64,000 nt of DNA from Aeromonas veronii (GCF_040215105.1 NZ_CP157875.1:2347501-2411500); one strand, 5' to 3'; positions 52,882 to 60,276 are shown, counted from the stretch's first letter. The notes: generated by a model not told the origin, from the letters alone. A program made the numbers and translations.

Positions 52882-52939
52882 GGCTGCTCATCAGTACCCA
52901 ACCACCACGTTGGGTAGACGGGGAAAGCCCCCGTTTCGC
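52882..52939 (-). ncRNA. candidate type II hammerhead ribozyme A
   Basis: Read 5'-3' on the minus strand, starting right after the UAA of the gene at 52940: GC, GAA (52937-52935), stem III ACGGGG/CCCCGU with loop GCUUU, C17 (52917), stem I UACCCAAC/GUUGGGUA with loop GUGGUG, CUGAUGA (52894-52888), GC. All invariant hammerhead core bases are present, with the canonical GUC cleavage triplet; predicted cleavage is between 52917 and 52916. Stems I (8 bp) and III (6 bp) pair perfectly; stem II is only 2 bp. Copy B differs at stem positions in a compensatory way. Activity is not demonstrated. Confidence 0.82.
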
Positions 52940-53152
52940 TTACTTGGACAGGCGCTTGCGCGCCTTGTTGACGATGGCGGATAACATGGTCAGCCGGGAT
53001 TTTTGGCTGGCAGCCTGGCCGTATTGATTGATGAAGTCGATGGCCAGTTGCGCATCATCCAGAGACCGCTGTGGGTTGCTCCTCAGCTGGCATTCCAAGG
53101 AGCTCTTGGCATCGGCCACGCTTGTGTTCAAAAGGGCTTTCACGTTTTCCAT
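52940..53152 (-). CDS. small early protein
   Basis: A 70-residue helical protein, MENVKALLNTSVADAKSSLECQLRSNPQRSLDDAQLAIDFINQYGQAASQKSRLTMLSAIVNKARKRLSK. Function unknown. GGAGGAAGG precedes ATG 53152 and lies just downstream of ribozyme B. The stop codon UAA is immediately followed by ribozyme A, so this cistron is flanked by a ribozyme on each side. Confidence 0.72.
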   Translation of the reverse strand: MENVKALLNTSVADAKSSLECQLRSNPQRSLDDAQLAIDFINQYGQAASQKSRLTMLSAIVNKARKRLSK

Positions 53153-53164
53153 CCTTCCTCCGGC

Positions 53165-53231
53165 TGCTCATCAGTACCCGACCACCACGCCGGGCAGACA
53201 GGGCGGCAGAGCCACCCTGTTTCGCACTGGC
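53165..53231 (-). ncRNA. candidate type II hammerhead ribozyme B
   Basis: On the minus strand, directly after the UAA of the gene at 53232: GCCAGUGC, GAA (53223-53221), stem III ACAGGGUGGC/GCCGCCCUGU with loop UCU (10 bp, one U-G), C17 (53197), stem I UGCCCGGC/GUCGGGUA with loop GUGGUG (8 bp, two G-U), CUGAUGA (53174-53168), GCA. The core is complete with a GUC site; predicted cleavage is between 53197 and 53196. Stem II can form 3 bp. Loop I and the segment UACUGAUGAGCAGCCG are identical to copy A, while stems differ with pairing kept, which supports a selected RNA structure. Confidence 0.82.
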
Positions 53232-53429
53232 TTATTCTTCAAATTTCAACGGCATCAACCCCTGATACTCCTCCTCATTGAGCGGCATGGGGCCCAGTCC
53301 CAGCGCCCACAGCAGGGCGGCCTTGATCCCATCCTCATAGGTGTCGTCGGGGTAGCAAGTGCCCTCTGTCTCGCTGATCTGCTCGCACAGCAGCAGTTGC
53401 TCTTCGGCCTGTTCTACGTTGATTTCCAT
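53232..53429 (-). CDS. small acidic early protein
   Basis: A 65-residue acidic protein, MEINVEQAEEQLLLCEQISETEGTCYPDDTYEDGIKAALLWALGLGPMPLNEEEYQGLMPLKFEE. Function unknown. It follows DUF3164 by 14 nt, with GGGAGGAG upstream of its ATG. Its stop codon directly abuts candidate ribozyme B. Confidence 0.72.
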   Translation of the reverse strand: MEINVEQAEEQLLLCEQISETEGTCYPDDTYEDGIKAALLWALGLGPMPLNEEEYQGLMPLKFEE

Positions 53430-53443
53430 CGCTCACTCCTCCC

Positions 53444-54064
53444 TTACAACTTCGCCAGATCCAGGCTCATCTGGACGTAACGGCCCTGTCCGTCACGCTC
53501 GTAGAGCCGCAGGTATTGGCTGGTGCCGGTCACCTGGATGGCGTCGGCGATCGCCTGCATGGCCTGCTCCCAGTCGGCGTCCTCTATGTTCAGCTGACGC
53601 AGGGAGAGCACTTGGTTGACGTCGATGTGTCCCGCCTTGGAAACCCGAAAGGCATGGTCCACCAGGGCCCGCAGCTTGGCGTCGGCGCCATCGCTCCAGC
53701 GCGCAATACACTGGTCGATAAGCGTCTTGGCAGCCTGGATCCGTTCATCAAATTTGCGGTGCTCCCCCACCGCCCGAATGAGCTTGTAACGGCCATCGAA
53801 GCTGAGCAGAGTGACGTTGCCCTTGGTGCCGCCCCAGGCCACCCCGTATTGCTCGGCCGAGAGGTCCACAAAGTCGGCGATCTGCTGCATGGCGTCGATC
53901 TTAAAGGCGGCGAGCAGTGAACGTTGCTCACGGGCCGCCGCGATGATGGCCATCACCACCTCATCGCGCAGCTTGTCCGCCGGAGCGATCAGGTTCTCCG
54001 GTACCCAGTGCCCCTGGGCGTTCTGCCGCATCGGGGTGGTGTTGCTGGTCTGTGCTTCTTGCAT
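53444..54064 (-). CDS. DUF3164-family protein
   Basis: A 206-residue protein. MRQNAQGHWVPENLIAPADKLRDEVVMAIIAAA and YGVAWGGTKGNVTLLSFDGRYKLIRAVGEHRKFDERIQAAKTLIDQCIARW are diagnostic of DUF3164, a family of unknown function found in the early region of Mu-like phages. AAGGAGAGC precedes ATG 54064. It is followed by three small genes separated by the two ribozymes. Confidence 0.92.
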   Translation of the reverse strand: MQEAQTSNTTPMRQNAQGHWVPENLIAPADKLRDEVVMAIIAAAREQRSLLAAFKIDAMQQIADFVDLSAEQYGVAWGGTKGNVTLLSFDGRYKLIRAVGEHRKFDERIQAAKTLIDQCIARWSDGADAKLRALVDHAFRVSKAGHIDVNQVLSLRQLNIEDADWEQAMQAIADAIQVTGTSQYLRLYERDGQGRYVQMSLDLAKL

Positions 54065-54105
54065 AAAGCTCTCCTTGATTTATCCCGTTGTTGTTCGGTG
54101 GTCGC

Positions 54106-54336
54106 TTACTGGCGCCAGTGCAATACGCAGCCACCAAAGCGCACCATGGCCACTTCGCTGACCACGCCGGCCAGGTATTCGCGGCCCCATACCGCCCGCC
54201 GGGTCATCTCCGGCGGCAAGGGCCCGGTCACCATCAGCAGCGGGGTATGGCGAACCTGGCCGGTGCGTACCTTGCACCCGTTTGCCGTCAGCCAGAGGCG
54301 CAGCTGGTCAGCGGTGTTCTGCAGATTTCTGTTCAT
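54106..54336 (-). CDS. small early hypothetical protein
   Basis: A 76-residue basic protein, MNRNLQNTADQLRLWLTANGCKVRTGQVRHTPLLMVTGPLPPEMTRRAVWGREYLAGVVSEVAMVRFGGCVLHWRQ. Function unknown; it resembles the short hypothetical proteins found next to DUF3164 in Mu-like prophages. AAGGAGAAC lies upstream of ATG 54336. Confidence 0.7.
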   Translation of the reverse strand: MNRNLQNTADQLRLWLTANGCKVRTGQVRHTPLLMVTGPLPPEMTRRAVWGREYLAGVVSEVAMVRFGGCVLHWRQ

Positions 54337-54392
54337 CCCGTTCTCCTTGTGATCTCGTCACTGGGCCCACAGCACAACCCGAGCCCGCTGGT

Positions 54393-54953
54393 TTACTGGC
54401 CGTGCTTCTCCACCTTGTCGAGCAGCCGGTTGTACTTGATGCCCATGATCTTGAGCTCCTCCGCCAGCAGTTCGGCCAGAATGCGCAAGCTACTGCTTGC
54501 GTTTTCACCATCGCTTTTTGCCTGGCGGCGCAATCTGGACAGGGTGGCATCAGCGTCATAACGAACGTTTTTGTCCCCTCCTCGGCCACCCTGTCCGACG
54601 GCGAGCCGCATTGGCCGACGCAGTTGCTGGTCCTCGCTGAGCTGGCTATGGGGGCAGCCGCTGTGACAGGCCTTCCAGAGCTTGATATCCATCGGCCTGG
54701 TCCCGACCTCATCCGCCTTTCTGCGCTGATGGGCCAGACACTGATGCACCGGGATTTCCCCCAGGATGGGACACATCACCTTGTGGCCCATCAGGTTCCC
54801 TTCCACCAACTTCTGCACCCGCGCCAGATCCCCTGGGTACTTCTCGTTGCAGACCTGGCTGATCAAGGTTCGGGACAGACCGAGCTTCTCGGCTACCACG
54901 GCCAACGAACTGGCCTCCACTTCGGCCTGCAATACCTCAAGCCACGTTTCCAT
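54393..54953 (-). CDS. early protein with HTH and Cys-rich region
   Basis: A 186-residue protein. An N-terminal helix-turn-helix (SSLAVVAEKLGLSRTLISQVCNEKYPG) is followed by a cysteine cluster (CPILGEIPVHQC, CHSGCPHS) that may bind zinc, then a basic helical tail (ATLSRLRRQAKSDGEN). It is probably a DNA-binding regulator of the early region. ATG 54953 is chosen for its 9-nt spacing to GGAGG; ATG 54959 is an alternative. It overlaps the upstream gene by 17 nt. Confidence 0.7.
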   Translation of the reverse strand: METWLEVLQAEVEASSLAVVAEKLGLSRTLISQVCNEKYPGDLARVQKLVEGNLMGHKVMCPILGEIPVHQCLAHQRRKADEVGTRPMDIKLWKACHSGCPHSQLSEDQQLRRPMRLAVGQGGRGGDKNVRYDADATLSRLRRQAKSDGENASSSLRILAELLAEELKIMGIKYNRLLDKVEKHGQ

Positions 54954-55539
54954 GCTCATCCCCCTCCACCAGGAACGGATAAAGCCGCTTCTGGTTTTGA
55001 TCCCAACAACCATTGGCCCGACAGATAGGGGAATGGCGACCGGTATCCCTGACCAGTTGGAACCGCCCTGTTAAACCTGTTCTCGCTCGCACCGGCAAAA
55101 ATTTGTCCACCTTGTAGAGGACTTTCACATAACCCGCTTTGACCAGGCTGTTAGTGAAGTGCCAGGCTTGACGCTGGCCTACGTTGGCTGTGAGCATCAA
55201 ATCTGACAGGGTAAATCGGCTGCTGATCTTCATGGTGTTCCACATCTTCTGCTGATTGGTTTTGCGCTTGCTCCGACATTTGGGCTTTTTCGCACCACTG
55301 TTTTTCCCTATTGGCGGAGCCTTGCCCAAAGTGGCCACCTTGAACCAAGCCGGTTTCGTCGCAACACCCGCTGGGTTTTTAATCAGGTGGCCAGAGGAGA
55401 GCCAATCTTTCACAACCTTGTAAATGTGGGGCTCTGACATACCGGTCACGGCAACCACATCCTTGATGACGAAAGCCTCCTGCTCGCACATCCATTGCCA
55501 AGCCCGTGCCGTCATTGGCTCATTGTTTTGATCAACCAC
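54937..55539 (-). CDS. early winged-helix protein
   Basis: A 200-residue basic protein with two helix-turn-helix-like segments: AFVIKDVVAVTGMSEPHIYKVVKDWLSSGHLIKN (about 22-55) and SSRFTLSDLMLTANVGQRQAWHFTNSLVKAGYVKVL (about 106-141), joined by a Lys/Arg-rich linker. This suggests a tandem winged-helix DNA-binding protein. Mu-like phages often have such a gene after B. GTG 55539 has GGGAGGG about 7 nt upstream. Confidence 0.7.
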   Translation of the reverse strand: MVDQNNEPMTARAWQWMCEQEAFVIKDVVAVTGMSEPHIYKVVKDWLSSGHLIKNPAGVATKPAWFKVATLGKAPPIGKNSGAKKPKCRSKRKTNQQKMWNTMKISSRFTLSDLMLTANVGQRQAWHFTNSLVKAGYVKVLYKVDKFLPVRARTGLTGRFQLVRDTGRHSPICRANGCWDQNQKRLYPFLVEGDEHGNVA

Positions 55540-55584
55540 TGGTATCCCTCCCGTGCTTTGTTCTTGTTTCGACCTTGCGAATAC

Positions 55585-56307
55585 CTAGCGGCTGCGGCGC
55601 ACGTCGTGCAGCAACTCGCTGGCGTCGACATCCTCCAGCCGGATAATCCGGGCGTCTGAGGCCATGGCCAGCTTCTCGATCTTGTCCAACGCGGAGACGA
55701 TGGTGCGCACCACCCCGTTGGAGCGCTTGCGGATGAGATCCAGCAGGGCGTCGTCGATATCCACGTCCACCTCCAACATCTCGCTGGCAATCAGTGACAC
55801 GTCTTCCAGGTCAGCGGGCTTGAACTCAATCCATTGGGATATGCGGTTGAACAGTTGCTTGCGTTGGCTGATGCGGCGGGCGATCTCCTCCATCCCCACC
55901 AGGATCAGGGGCTGCTCGGTGGCGTCATAGATGTCACGCAGGGTCTCCATGATGCGGGCATTGCCAACCACGTAATCCGCCTCATCCACGAAGATGGCCA
56001 ACTCTTCGGCCCGCACCGCCTCCACGATGCTATCGACCTGCCCCCGCAAGTTATGGCGCTGGGGAATACCAATCTCCTTGGCAATCTGCTCCAGCAAACT
56101 GGTCACGGTGTCGGCCTTGTAGCAGCGCACATAGATGCCGTTTACTTCGTCCTGGTTGAACAGCCACTCCACGGCGGTGGTCTTACCAAAACCGCTGGGG
56201 CCATGGATAAGCCCGATGCCTGGCACGATGCTGGAGCGATTGAGCAGGTTATCGAGCAACTGCTCGGTCTTGATCATGTTTTTGACTTCGACGATCTTGT
56301 GTTTCAT
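55585..56307 (-). CDS. MuB-type transposition target ATPase
   Basis: A 240-residue AAA+ ATPase that should select target DNA and activate the transposase. Walker A is LIHGPSGFGKTTAVEW, Walker B LAIFVDEADYVV, and the sensor region LILVGMEEIARR follows. It lacks the extra N-terminal helix-turn-helix domain of Mu B (312 residues), which is usual in B3/D3112-like phages. It lies 41 bp after the transposase gene. Confidence 0.93.
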   Translation of the reverse strand: MKHKIVEVKNMIKTEQLLDNLLNRSSIVPGIGLIHGPSGFGKTTAVEWLFNQDEVNGIYVRCYKADTVTSLLEQIAKEIGIPQRHNLRGQVDSIVEAVRAEELAIFVDEADYVVGNARIMETLRDIYDATEQPLILVGMEEIARRISQRKQLFNRISQWIEFKPADLEDVSLIASEMLEVDVDIDDALLDLIRKRSNGVVRTIVSALDKIEKLAMASDARIIRLEDVDASELLHDVRRSR

Positions 56308-56348
56308 AGTCTTTGTGTCCTTATGTCCGTGGTTTACAGGGCCGCTCG

Positions 56349-58562
56349 TTAACCTTTTGCCTGGGTGTTGCGAGTGGCCCTGATCTCGTCCAGATGGCGG
56401 TAAATCCGTTTCGCCATCAACTTGTGGCTATAGAGGTACTTGGTCAGCCACTCCTTCTCCCGCTCGCCAAGCGGGGCATCCAACTCTTTCTCGGCCAAAT
56501 AAATAGCCTGCTCATACTCGGTCTTGAGCGCCCTGGACTCCTGCCCGGCCATAGCCTGGGCACGGGCCGCCTTCTCTTCACGCCTGGCTTCTATCGCAGC
56601 CAGCTCGGCGGCGCTGAAACTACGTTCAACGGGTTGCAACACCACACCGCTCAAGGCTGCCAGAGCACTGTTGTTGAGGCTCTCGTCTGGTTGGCGGAAC
56701 AGCAGGGTGTCCTTGGCTTGATCGACAAAGTGGGTAACCACGTCCTGATGGAGCTGGTCGATACCAAAGGTCTTGGCGAGGCTTCTCATCTCACGGCGGA
56801 AACTCCCCAGTGCCTTGGCATCGGCCTTTTTGGCGGCGCGGAATGCATCCGGGCTCACTCCGTTGCCCAGCAAGTCGAGATTTACCGCCTCGATCCGCTC
56901 GTTCCAGTCACCGGTGCGGTACAAGATGGCTCGGCCCACATCGCAAGGATCGAGGAACACGCTAACCCGCTGGCTCTTCCAGTTGTGCTCCAAGAGCTCT
57001 GGCGCGCTGTACTTAAGGCCGCCTGCCTTGATAAAGCCCTTCGAGACGGTGGCCTCACCGATATGGTTGAGCAGCAGATCCAGCGCGGAATCATCGCTAA
57101 TGGCCCTGCGCTGGTAACGGGCGTTTTGGTACTTCTCGTTGGGGGTCACACCTAAGGAACTGTGCTTGCGGTTGTGGTAACGAGCATCCAGCCAGTTATC
57201 GAGCAGGGTCTGCAGCTCGGCTGCCGTCATGGCCAGCTCGAAGAGCTCCTTCGCAGTGTCAGGCTTGCGCTTTTCCTCCAAACGTTCGGCAAAGCTCTTG
57301 CGCGCCTCGATCACCTGGCGATCAGCCACGCAGTGCCCGATATAAGAGGGCAACAGTTCAATCAGACCGTGGCTCAGGGTGCGGAAGAAGCGCTCGATGT
57401 GTGGCTTTTCCCACCCCGAATAGGCGTTGGAGCGGCTGACGTTCATCCCCAACAGGGTGCAAATGGACATGACCCGTTGGCTCACATAGTCGGAACCATT
57501 GTCGGTTCGCATCACGCCGTTCTCGTTGAGGGTGCCCCAGGCCAGCAGGGTCTTGCGCAGCAGCAAGCAGATCCCCTCGCTCGATGAGCTCTTGGCCACC
57601 AGCAGGCGTACCCGACGGGTAAACACATCGATCACCGCAATGATGCTGTGACGACCGTCCACCAGCATGGCGTCGACCGGGGTGCTGTCGAACTCCCAGA
57701 CGTCATTGGGCTGGGCCATCCAGGGGTACATCTCTTCGATCGCGCTGCGATATTTGTTGTTGTAAGCATCCGGGTTGGTGGCATAGGTGAAGGCCACCTT
57801 GTTCTCCGCCAGCCATTTGACCAACCAGCGACGCAAGGAGGATTGACTGGGGATGTGCCAACCTAGCTGGTTCATATCGCTGTATTGGTTGGCAAGCTCG
57901 TGCAGAGCGCCCCATTTGTTAGCCAGATGCGGTTTGGCGGTAACTAGGGCGGTGAGGAACTGGACAAGCTCGGGGCTCTGTTCCACAGTCGATGGCCGTT
58001 CCCGCTGGTAGTTGCCAGCCAGAGCTGCCGGGCCTTCATCAGCCAACGCGCCCTGCCAGCGGCGCAGCGTGATAAGGCTGAACGGCTTTTGCCTTTCATA
58101 GACATTGGAGGGTAAAGAAAGCGTACGGGTACGGTATGCCTCGATGAAGGCGCGGCGACCCACCTCCCCTTGCTGGCAGGCCTGATACGGAGCCAGGTAT
58201 ATATCGGCGGCCTGCAGGATCAGCAACCTGGCATCGACTTTCTTGCGCGCGCCTTCTCCCAGTGTCAGCAGCTTGCGACCAGCATCCGGCTTGAGCTGTA
58301 CCTCTGACGCCAGCAATTTGGCCATCGCCGTGCCGCCGGCTGCATGATCGGTCACGGCCTGACCTTGCTCTGCCACGGCTTGTTCTGCCAGATACCGACG
58401 GGTTTCTACTGGCAGGGAGCTGATGTGATACTCCGCCCCCTTGCCATCTGCGCATTTGCGCGAGTTGAACTGCTCAGACTTTGCACGATACCTGACCCCC
58501 TGTACCGTGCTGGGCATTCCCGGCAAGCTGACAAGATCCATGGATGTGAACCACTCTTTCAT
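56349..58562 (-). CDS. MuA-type DDE transposase
   Basis: A 737-residue transposase. The N-terminal DNA-binding part begins MKEWFTSMDLVSLPGMPSTVQGVRYRAK. The catalytic RNase H-fold core carries D292 in VWEFDSTPVD, D354 in MRTDNGSDYV and E390 in EKPHIERFFRTL, spaced as in MuA. A Mu-type beta barrel (LKYSAPELLEHNWKSQRVSVFLDP) and the C-terminal MuB/ClpX-contact region follow. All catalytic residues are intact, so transposition competence is likely. The start overlaps the ner-like stop (ATGA). Confidence 0.96.
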   Translation of the reverse strand: MKEWFTSMDLVSLPGMPSTVQGVRYRAKSEQFNSRKCADGKGAEYHISSLPVETRRYLAEQAVAEQGQAVTDHAAGGTAMAKLLASEVQLKPDAGRKLLTLGEGARKKVDARLLILQAADIYLAPYQACQQGEVGRRAFIEAYRTRTLSLPSNVYERQKPFSLITLRRWQGALADEGPAALAGNYQRERPSTVEQSPELVQFLTALVTAKPHLANKWGALHELANQYSDMNQLGWHIPSQSSLRRWLVKWLAENKVAFTYATNPDAYNNKYRSAIEEMYPWMAQPNDVWEFDSTPVDAMLVDGRHSIIAVIDVFTRRVRLLVAKSSSSEGICLLLRKTLLAWGTLNENGVMRTDNGSDYVSQRVMSICTLLGMNVSRSNAYSGWEKPHIERFFRTLSHGLIELLPSYIGHCVADRQVIEARKSFAERLEEKRKPDTAKELFELAMTAAELQTLLDNWLDARYHNRKHSSLGVTPNEKYQNARYQRRAISDDSALDLLLNHIGEATVSKGFIKAGGLKYSAPELLEHNWKSQRVSVFLDPCDVGRAILYRTGDWNERIEAVNLDLLGNGVSPDAFRAAKKADAKALGSFRREMRSLAKTFGIDQLHQDVVTHFVDQAKDTLLFRQPDESLNNSALAALSGVVLQPVERSFSAAELAAIEARREEKAARAQAMAGQESRALKTEYEQAIYLAEKELDAPLGEREKEWLTKYLYSHKLMAKRIYRHLDEIRATRNTQAKG

Positions 58563-58786
58563 TTGCCTTCTCCATACAGAGCAACGCCAAGGGTTTCACT
58601 CAGTCCAGCCATGATCCTTGATGAAACAGTGCCATCGGCGGGCTGACGGTGCTTGCAAGGGGCATAAGTGTGAATACACTCCTGTACGGTGCGGGGTTTG
58701 AAACCACGTTCAATGGCCCAGTTCCTGACGGAGTAACCACGCTTTCTAAGCTCTCCGTAGATGTGATTGGCTGTACTTATGCTCAT
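58559..58786 (-). CDS. Ner-like regulatory DNA-binding protein
   Basis: A 75-residue protein, MSISTANHIYGELRKRGYSVRNWAIERGFKPRTVQECI..., the same size as Mu Ner. YSVRNWAIERGFKPRTVQEC is a helix-turn-helix. It is the first gene of the early operon and divergent from the repressor gene, exactly the Ner position, where it would down-regulate early and repressor promoters. ATG 58786 is preferred to an upstream in-frame start by family length. Confidence 0.82.
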   Translation of the reverse strand: MSISTANHIYGELRKRGYSVRNWAIERGFKPRTVQECIHTYAPCKHRQPADGTVSSRIMAGLSETLGVALYGEGK

Positions 58787-59005
58787 GGGATCACCGTGAT
58801 ACAATTTGAGAAATCTTTCGCGCATTGCGCGAACAATTGAGAGTATTGATCAACTCAAAAACTCTTGCAATGGAAAGATTCACTCTTTTCTTTTCGTAAA
58901 TTCACTCATTTGAGCCTTTTCGTTTTAGGCCTTTTATATCAATGAGTTAAACAATGGAAAGTGCTCATAACAAAAGAAAGCGCGCTTTCCTTCTTGAGGG
59001 ACTTT
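58787..59005. promoter_or_regulatory. early/repressor operator-promoter region
   Basis: 219 bp between divergent ner and repressor genes. Seen here: a perfect 17-bp palindrome TTCGCGCA-T-TGCGCGAA (58817-58833); CAATGGAAAG twice (58868-58877, 58952-58961) and a related TTATGGAAAG at the repressor start; a repeated ATTCACTC...CTTTTCG (about 58878 and 58900); and the palindrome GAAAGCGCGCTTTC (58976-58989) just upstream of the repressor ribosome site. These are probable Ner and repressor operators. Confidence 0.6.
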
Positions 59006-59689
59006 ATGGAAAGTGAATTCAAGAACAGGCTTGAATCGATTATCGGGACGGAAAGCGCGCGCTCATTTGCGTTGAGAGCTGGGATGGCAGACACCACTTT
59101 GCGCCAGTATCTGAATGGCCGTTCTGAGCCAAACATGAGTCAGCTGATCAAGATTGCGGATACTGCTGGGGTCAGAATTGACTGGCTGGCCACAGGGCGT
59201 GGTGCAAAGGAAGATGTGCAGGACGAACGCCTCAACCCGGATGGGTTGGATAAGGCGCAGTTCGATGAGGAATACGCACTAATCGATGGTTATCACATTG
59301 CCGTCAGTGCAGGCCATGGCGCGTTCAACGATGAACATGAAGTTAAACGCAAACTGGCTTTTCGCCGTAAGTGGCTAAAGTTCCGTCAGCTCAACCCGGA
59401 TAACCTGGCAGTCGTGTTCGCCAAAGGCGACAGCATGGAGCCAACCATTCACTCTGGCGACTCCATCCTGGTTGATATGAGCCGTAACCAGATCCAGGAT
59501 GGCGGTCTGTTCGTGCTACGCCTTGGCGATGAGCTCTATGCCAAACGGCTGCAGAAACGGGTTGATGGCGGTGTGAACATCATCAGTGATAACAAGACGG
59601 GGTATGAGACGCTTGCCGTACTACCCGACGAACTAAGCGCGCTGAGCATCATCGGCAAGGTAGTTTGGTTGGGGCATGACTTTTTCTAA
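59006..59689 (+). CDS. phage repressor, S24 peptidase family
   Basis: A 227-residue CI/LexA-type repressor. The N-terminal helix-turn-helix is ARSFALRAGMADTTLRQYLNGRSEPNMSQLIKIADTAG. The C-terminal S24 domain has catalytic Ser in FAKGDSMEPTIHSGDSILVD and Lys in DELYAKRLQKR, with AGHGAFND as probable self-cleavage region. RecA-triggered autocleavage would make this prophage SOS-inducible, unlike Mu itself. ATG 59006 has GAGGG 5 nt upstream. Confidence 0.93.
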   Translation: MESEFKNRLESIIGTESARSFALRAGMADTTLRQYLNGRSEPNMSQLIKIADTAGVRIDWLATGRGAKEDVQDERLNPDGLDKAQFDEEYALIDGYHIAVSAGHGAFNDEHEVKRKLAFRRKWLKFRQLNPDNLAVVFAKGDSMEPTIHSGDSILVDMSRNQIQDGGLFVLRLGDELYAKRLQKRVDGGVNIISDNKTGYETLAVLPDELSALSIIGKVVWLGHDFF

Positions 59690-59706
59690 GTCAGCGCACT
59701 CTATCT

Positions 59707-59775
59707 GAGGTTTAAACCCTTCATTAAACCTCTGCTGGTGATTAAAACGAAAAAGCAGGCGACAAGCCTGTTTTT
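59707..59775 (+). terminator. terminator region after the repressor gene
   Basis: A 9-bp inverted repeat (GAGGTTTAA / TTAAACCTC, 59707-59732) is followed by a CAGGC/GCCTG hairpin and TTTTT (59756-59775), a rho-independent terminator. It overlaps one of the AATGAAAAA transposase-site-like motifs. Confidence 0.7.
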
Positions 59776-59945
59776 CATTTTCTGCGTATCAATGGCTAAG
59801 ATCCTGAGCCATTTTTCATTTTGGTGTCTTGCGCACCTATCCCCTACCGATCGCCCTCCAAGCCTTGTCAGGCGTGAATTTGTCCCGCGAGATCCCACTT
59901 GCTTTCGGCTGCTCCCGGTTTTTTCATTCTCAGTGGTCGGGTACA
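59771..59945. repeat. prophage end, repressor side (conventional left end)
   Basis: Read inward from 59945: TGTACCCGA, then AATGAAAAA at 17 nt (59928-59920), at 125 nt (59820-59812) and at 166 nt (59779-59771). One copy lies at 17 nt in the opposite end. The three-plus-one spaced motifs are probable transposase binding sites; the asymmetry recalls L1-L3 of Mu. No gene lies in this 256-bp region. Confidence 0.75.
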
Positions 59946-59950
59946 GCACC
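59946..59950. repeat. target-site duplication, right copy
   Basis: GCACC adjoining the TACA end of the prophage; identical to 23635-23639. Confidence 0.93.
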
Positions 59951-60276
59951 ATCAGGGGGATGCCGAGATTGCCCGTGTTGCGGAACATGGCGGGCAGGAT
60001 CAGCGCCGCCCGCTCCATCTCCCTGGGCCTTATCAGGGAGAGCAGCAGGCCGGGCAGCAGGATCACCAGGATGCCGGCGGCGATGAGGGGCAGATGATCC
60101 CCAAGCGCCAGGGGGTATTTCACCAGCGCCGAGAACACCAGCGCCGGGGAGAAGAGTTCGATGTTGGCGCGATTGATGTAGCCGAGCTCGGCTCCCCCAC
60201 GCAACCGGCCATAGAGGGCCCCGAGGCCCACCACGGCAAACACCGGAATGACGATATCGAGCAGGGTCACGAACAT
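59946..60276 (-). pseudogene. AEC-family transporter, 5' part, split by the prophage
   Basis: N-terminal 110 codons of an auxin-efflux-carrier family transporter: MFVTLLDIVIPVFAVVGLGALYGRLRG, several hydrophobic helices, RNTGNLGIPLMV, then the prophage junction. Translation continues into phage DNA with an unrelated tail (YPTTENEKTG...). The 3' part is at 23081-23639. The substrate is unknown; AEC proteins export organic anions or related compounds. Confidence 0.92.

Larger units (their letters stand above)
23640..59945. mobile_element. complete Mu-like transposable prophage (siphovirus-type tail)
   Basis: 36,306 bp bounded by TGTA...TACA ends and a GCACC target duplication inside an AEC transporter gene. 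Module order from 59945 downwards: repressor, ner, transposase A, B, early genes, GemA, Mor-type activator, cargo, lysis, packaging, head, tail. All core modules appear open and there is no frameshift visible in a key gene. Mu-type head genes (DUF3486, terminase, DUF935 portal, MuF protein, protease/scaffold, capsid, gp36 and gp37) are joined to a sheath-less tail with a tube, a 947-residue tape measure and distal tail proteins, as in Pseudomonas B3/D3112-like phages. Two lower-GC cargo loci lie at 35757-37274 and 49602-51181. Confidence 0.96.
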
